DNA from: Pirellulales bacterium
GTDB taxonomy: Bacteria; Planctomycetota; Planctomycetia; Pirellulales; JAEUIK01
Assembly (NCBI GenBank): GCA_019694455.1
Contig: JAIBBY010000004.1
Coordinates: 1-64,000 of the forward strand
Direction: 5' to 3'
DNA length: 64,000 bases
Below are positions 61,441 through 64,000 of the stretch, piece after piece; positions within the stretch are counted from its first letter, which is position 1; each line of letters starts with the position of its first letter. The translations under genes were made by a program, and so were the position numbers. The notes under the pieces were generated by a model that was given only the letters and a program-made list of their open reading frames with translations, was not told the origin of the DNA and ran no database searches.

Positions 61441-61482
61441 AAAAAAACCGAGGCGAGCCGCCGGGAGCGCGACTCGCCTCGG
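61441..61482 (-). terminator. Rho-independent terminator between precursor and lanM
   Basis: A perfect 10-bp inverted repeat (61448-61457 with 61473-61482) around a 15-base loop. On the minus strand it is followed by seven T (61441-61447). It begins 28 bases after the precursor stop and ends 104 bases before lanM. In lanthipeptide operons such a partial terminator sets a high precursor-to-enzyme ratio. Confidence 0.88.
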
Positions 61483-61509
61483 GTGAAGCCGACCTTTTTG
61501 ACCCGCATC

Positions 61510-61749
61510 CTAGAAGCGGTACAAGGGGGCCGGGTTGATTCGCGTCATGAAGCTGTTGAACGACTTGGTACAGCCGTGGCAACCGCTGCAAATCGCGACC
61601 GACAGCTTGCCGTCGATCGTCGCCGCTTCGGCGGCGGTCAGTTCCACGGCGCCCGCCGGGCTCGCCGGCAGTTGAGCACGCTCGGCGGCGCTCAGGCTGT
61701 TGCGGTAGGCGGCATCTTTCCAAGCGCGGAGGATGTCGAGACGGGACAT
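61510..61749 (-). CDS. lanA: Lanthipeptide precursor, mersacidin/lichenicidin family
   Basis: A 79-residue precursor. The leader carries the family signature: DILRAWKDAAYRNSLSAAER, then LPASPAGAVELT. The usual end of such leaders is a double glycine, but here it reads ATIDGK (44-48). The putative core (about 48-79) has LSVAICSGCHGCTKSF with Cys54, Cys57 and Cys60, six Ser/Thr (50, 55, 61, 63, 66, 69) and a NPAPLYRF tail. AAAGGAG stands nine bases before ATG 61747-61749, so expression should be strong. A LanM lies directly downstream and an MNIO with partner upstream. The core is the only plausible substrate for both enzymes in this window. Confidence 0.88.
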   Translation of the reverse strand: MSRLDILRAWKDAAYRNSLSAAERAQLPASPAGAVELTAAEAATIDGKLSVAICSGCHGCTKSFNSFMTRINPAPLYRF

Positions 61750-61920
61750 GGCAAAAACTCCTTTGACAGTTCGCTTCGCCGCAGGGCGAAGCAGGTGTTC
61801 GCCTCTCAGATTTTGTTGATCGCTTGACTCGCGAGAGGCGTTTCGAGTCGGCGATTTGAAGTTTCGTTTGTTTCGTTCGTCGTGCCCCGCTACCTTTCAA
61901 GCGGAGAAAATTGGCGAGTG
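61750..61920 (-). promoter_or_regulatory. Structured leader of the precursor gene
   Basis: A 171-base spacer between the MNIO partner and the precursor. On the minus strand it can form two hairpins: GCCTCTC/GAGAGGC (61801-61807 with 61833-61839) and a perfect 8-bp stem with a 4-base loop (61773-61792) just before the ribosome binding site. They may stabilise the mRNA or regulate precursor translation. A separate promoter may lie here, but I cannot place it. Confidence 0.45.
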
Positions 61921-62679
61921 TTACACGGTCGCCAACAGGCCGGCCGCCGCCAGCTTTTCGGCGACTCGCGCCACCTGCGCGCGATCGACGCCGCAGGCCA
62001 GACTCCACTCGGCAAGCGTCGCGCTGGCGAGCAATTCCAATTGCCACACCAGTTGCGTCTCTGCCACCGGTAGCCACAACATGCGCACCTCTTGCCCGGC
62101 GGCGTAAAAGAGCGCGTGCTCCATCGTGGCGCTGACCAACCCGACGGCCGCGCCCGAGAGGCACGCCCACACGCGGATCGGATTCAATTGCCAACGCGGC
62201 GCGGCGTCGTGATTACTGCCGTCGCAAAGCGAGGCTCGGTCGGCCGCGCGGCGCTGAAACGCGCGATGCGCCCGCTGATCTTTCCAGGCCAACGCCAGGC
62301 ATGCGCACTCGGCTTCGTGATAGGTCACAAAGTCGGCCTGCTGCGGTGTGAGCGGGCCTTGCCGCCGCAGCCAACACAAGAAATGAACCAACTCGCGCTC
62401 GCCATAGGCATAAGTCGTGCGCGGCGTGTCGTGGCAATAGGCCACAATCTGCTCATCGAGCGCGGGAAAAGCCAAGGCCAGCATCCGAGTCTCTTCGTGC
62501 AGCATCCGATGGCGCTCGCCGACCGCGTTCTCGATGTAGCGCTCCACGTCGCGCCGATCCGAGCGGCCCACCAGGGCCGGCAACACCGCGGCGGCGCAGC
62601 CGGCCGCCAGATCGTCGCACCAGGCAGTCACCTGGTCTTGATATTCCGCTTGCGCGCTGGGCGCTACCACTAGCGACAT
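61921..62679 (-). CDS. Probable MNIO partner protein (MbnC/BufC-like)
   Basis: A 252-residue soluble, largely helical protein. I see no enzyme motif. Its position (start overlapping the MNIO stop by 10 bases) and general build match the partner proteins that hold precursor peptides for DUF692 oxidases. Residues about 170-250 (VWACLSGAAVGLVSATMEHAL, then LVWQLELLASATLAEWSLACGVDRAQVARVAEKLAAAGLLA) end in a winged-helix-like segment, which could be the peptide-binding part. It has several Cys (for example CHD, ECACLA) of unknown role. The partner role is inferred from context and not from a recognised domain. Confidence 0.72.
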   Translation of the reverse strand: MSLVVAPSAQAEYQDQVTAWCDDLAAGCAAAVLPALVGRSDRRDVERYIENAVGERHRMLHEETRMLALAFPALDEQIVAYCHDTPRTTYAYGERELVHFLCWLRRQGPLTPQQADFVTYHEAECACLALAWKDQRAHRAFQRRAADRASLCDGSNHDAAPRWQLNPIRVWACLSGAAVGLVSATMEHALFYAAGQEVRMLWLPVAETQLVWQLELLASATLAEWSLACGVDRAQVARVAEKLAAAGLLATV

Positions 62680-63521
62680 GACGGCGCCCCCGCGAGCGAA
62701 CCGCGGCTAGCCGCTTCGGCGATGGCGCGGGCTTTATGCGCCTCGCTACGCCAGCCCGCCTCGGCCGGAAAGTTCCAGTCGCGCTCGATGAACACCGCGT
62801 CGACCTTGTCGCCAGCGATGTCGAGCGCCAGCCGATATAGCTCCCAAACTTCTTCGGGGATCGGCTCCGAATGGCTGTCGATGTAGCGGCCCCGCTCCGT
62901 ATGAAAGAAACCGCCGGCCAAGTGCATCTGCACCCGTGCGGCGCCGGCCAGCGCCGCCGCGATAAAGTCGCGGGCGTCGGCGCCAAAGTTCACTTGATTG
63001 GCGTAGGCGTTTGTGATGTCGAGCAGCAGGCCGCAACCGGTGCGCCGCAACATGCGATCAAAAAAGCTCGCCTCGTCCATCTCCCCTGCGAGCAAAAAGA
63101 AATGCGCCAGGTTCTCGACGTAAAAACCAAACGGCGCAAATTGTCGCTGAATGCGCTCGATATTGCGGCAGGTGGCGTCGAGCGCAGCGCGGGTCAAGGG
63201 AGGCGTCATTACGTGTCCCGCGCCGGCCTCGCCGCGCCGGCCGTGGTTGAACCCCAGGTGATCGGTAATCGCGACCGCGCCGTTCTCGTGGGCCACCTCG
63301 ACTAGCGCGTCGAGATAGCGCGCCTCGGGCGGGTCGGGGCTGGAGACCGAAAGCTCCAGCGCATGCACGCTCACATAGTCGAACGACAGCCCTTCCAGAA
63401 ACGGTCCGGTCCGGAGCGGATGATTGGCCTGTTGAAAATCGACCTCGACGGCGTTCCATGCCCAATCGTCGGTATAGGGTCGATTGGCGTCTCGCAAAGC
63501 GTATCCGGTGGCAGGCGTCAT
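62670..63521 (-). CDS. MNIO / DUF692 multinuclear non-haem iron oxidase
   Basis: A 283-residue TIM-barrel protein of the DUF692 family (MbnB, TglH and BufB type). Metal-ligand candidates are all present: His53 (VSVHALELSV), Asp87/His88 (ITDHLGFN), Glu136/Asn137 (YVENLAHF), Asp168 and Asn171 (LLLDITNAYAN), His200 (QMHLAGG), Asp215/His217 (YIDSHSEP) and Glu246 (IERDW). MNIOs use two or three iron ions and O2 to modify Cys, Asp or other residues of peptides, giving for example oxazolone/thioamide or thiooxazole groups. No bufferin-type precursor is adjacent, so the lanthipeptide precursor is the natural substrate. GGAGAAG precedes its ATG. Confidence 0.92.
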   Translation of the reverse strand: MTPATGYALRDANRPYTDDWAWNAVEVDFQQANHPLRTGPFLEGLSFDYVSVHALELSVSSPDPPEARYLDALVEVAHENGAVAITDHLGFNHGRRGEAGAGHVMTPPLTRAALDATCRNIERIQRQFAPFGFYVENLAHFFLLAGEMDEASFFDRMLRRTGCGLLLDITNAYANQVNFGADARDFIAAALAGAARVQMHLAGGFFHTERGRYIDSHSEPIPEEVWELYRLALDIAGDKVDAVFIERDWNFPAEAGWRSEAHKARAIAEAASRGSLAGAPSCR

Positions 63522-63539
63522 GGCGCTTCTCCGCGTTAG

Positions 63540-63565
63540 CTGGTTCGATCGAACGACCTAACCAG
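63540..63565. promoter_or_regulatory. Palindromic operator-like site upstream of the MNIO operon
   Basis: A 12-bp perfect palindrome GTTCGATCGAAC (63543-63554) lies within a wider inverted repeat CTGGTT (63540-63545) / AACCAG (63560-63565). It is 19-44 bases upstream of the MNIO start codon, suiting a repressor site or a leader structure. No regulator gene is visible nearby. Confidence 0.4.
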
Positions 63566-63653
63566 CCAAGCGCGAGCGCGTGAGGATTGTTACAGGCGTC
63601 CCCAGATGTGGGCGATACAGGGGCAAGTGGCCAGGAAGTCCGGGGGAAGGGAA

Positions 63654-63685
63654 ACGCAAAGTCGCAAAGACGCCAGGACGCAAAG
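63654..63685. repeat. Four tandem 8-bp units (ACGCAAAG type)
   Basis: The units read ACGCAAAG, TCGCAAAG, ACGCCAGG and ACGCAAAG in phase. The third is degenerate. Similar CGCAAAG tracts occur between genes in many genomes, and the function is unknown. Confidence 0.7.
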
Positions 63686-63704
63686 GGGAAGAGCAAGAAG
63701 AAAG

Positions 63705-63771
63705 ACCCCCTCGCCCCGGCCTGCGGCCGGACCTCTGGCGCCTACTTCGCTTCGCTGCGTGGGGGCGAGGT
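63705..63771. repeat. GC-rich palindromic repeat, second copy
   Basis: It begins CCCCCTCGCCCCGGCCTGCGGCC (given here only as a family description of its two blocks, CCCCCTCGCCC and GGCCTGCGGCC) and ends GGGGGCGAGG. The first part matches the minus strand of 26299-26321 with few differences. The two together show a dispersed repeat family in this genome. Confidence 0.65.
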
Positions 63772-63796
63772 GGAAGAGGGAACCGCGGGGGCGCGA

Positions 63797-64000
63797 TCAG
63801 GCGCCTAGTGCGCCGCGAACATCTCGGCCGGCCGATTGCCGCGCGCGGCGTTCGGCTCGCCCCGCCTCGCGCCACAGACCGCCGATCGTTTGCCACAACC
63901 CAGGGCTATTGACCCGACGATAGAGCGAATCGGCGGGCAGGCCAGCCATTAGCCGGCGATGCGCCTCGGCCAGATTGTGATACGGCATCGAGGGGAAGAG
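63797..64000 (-). CDS. Probable fatty acid desaturase, 3' part
   Basis: The last 67 codons of a gene that enters from the right edge. The visible start LFPSMPYHNLAEAHRRLMAGLP strongly resembles the segment after the third histidine box of membrane fatty acid desaturases (HxxHHLFPxxPYHNLxxxH). The remaining residues are an Arg/Ala-rich tail. The histidine boxes lie outside the window, so the assignment rests on this one motif. The stop TGA is at 63797-63799. Confidence 0.6.
   Translation of the reverse strand, partial: LFPSMPYHNLAEAHRRLMAGLPADSLYRRVNSPGLWQTIGGLWREAGRAERRARQSAGRDVRGALGA

Larger units (their letters stand above)
63522..63796. other. Promoter and repeat region upstream of the MNIO operon
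   Basis: A stretch of 275 bases with no credible gene. It contains the palindrome at 63540-63565, a short tandem array at 63654-63685 and a palindromic repeat element from 63705. The small open frames here are products of these repeats. Confidence 0.5.

Noticed and set aside
62670-63521. Reading the MNIO and partner as a bufferin operon independent of the lanthipeptide genes
   Set aside because: No BufA-like precursor (small, Cys-containing, signal-peptide gene) is visible on either side, while a lanthipeptide precursor follows directly on the same strand.

Overview
The window is a high-GC, densely packed bacterial chromosome segment. It most likely comes from the Planctomycetota (Pirellulales-like). 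The supporting signs are two PEP-CTERM proteins with short Arg-rich tails, a DUF1080 secreted protein, bacterial formaldehyde-activating enzyme next to a methylene-tetrahydromethanopterin dehydrogenase, an FHA-GAF histidine kinase, a WD40 membrane protein, an M50 protease-HlyD fusion and a cluster of TMTC-like GT-C/TPR proteins. This lineage call is an inference from gene content, not from a marker-gene search. I saw no rRNA, tRNA, CRISPR array, transposase or phage gene.

Layout. 1-5.2 kb: end of a transhydrogenase gene, a VIT1-type transporter, then the complete EF-P beta-lysylation set (epmB diverging from efp-epmA) and a PKD/PEP-CTERM protein. 5.4-12.6 kb: an HExxH membrane protein, an unknown 110-residue protein, an eight-blade WD40 membrane protein, a secreted M28-PDZ peptidase and an FHA-GAF histidine kinase. 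12.6-18.1 kb: a three-gene minus-strand operon of GAF-HlyD, HlyD and PqqD-like/M50/HlyD proteins. 18.5-27.7 kb: mixed housekeeping genes (class IV aminotransferase, YfhO-like protein, Rieske oxygenase, M29 aminopeptidase, acyltransferase, DUF1080, CAP protein). 25.9-30.6 kb: a tetrahydromethanopterin C1 group (COG2232-like ATP-grasp, fae, methylene-H4MPT dehydrogenase) next to a molybdopterin/pentapeptide-repeat fusion. 30.5-37 kb: three tandem TMTC-like membrane proteins. 37.8-43.1 kb: a PEP-CTERM protein and a four-gene xanthine-dehydrogenase-like operon. 43.1-51.4 kb: PfkA, an SGNH hydrolase, an HD-GYP response regulator, a ClpP-like protein, a cytochrome c'-like protein, a flavin monooxygenase and ApbE. 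51.4-64 kb: a C39-peptidase ABC exporter, a CusB/CusA-type RND pair, a lanthipeptide locus, and the 3' end of a probable fatty acid desaturase.

The most interesting region is 59.0-63.5 kb on the minus strand. Four genes run in the order MNIO (DUF692), MNIO partner, mersacidin/lichenicidin-type precursor peptide, LanM. The MNIO and partner genes overlap by 10 bases. The precursor has a strong ribosome binding site and a structured leader, and is followed by a near-perfect rho-independent terminator placed before lanM. This is the usual arrangement for making much precursor and little enzyme. The LanM keeps its dehydratase motifs, but its cyclase domain is about half the usual size and has none of the Cys/Cys-His zinc motifs. 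The precursor core carries a CxxCxxC cluster and its leader ends in DGK rather than GG. I infer a hybrid RiPP pathway in which dehydration by LanM and an iron-dependent oxidation by the MNIO act on the same peptide. The C39 ABC exporter and RND pump lie just downstream and could export the product.

Two other features deserve a second look. The iron-sulfur subunit of the xanthine-dehydrogenase-like operon has all four ligand cysteines of its first [2Fe-2S] cluster replaced by serine while the second cluster is intact. The aminotransferase gene is preceded by a 10-codon mini-ORF with the strongest local ribosome binding site, ending in a TGATG overlap with the gene start.
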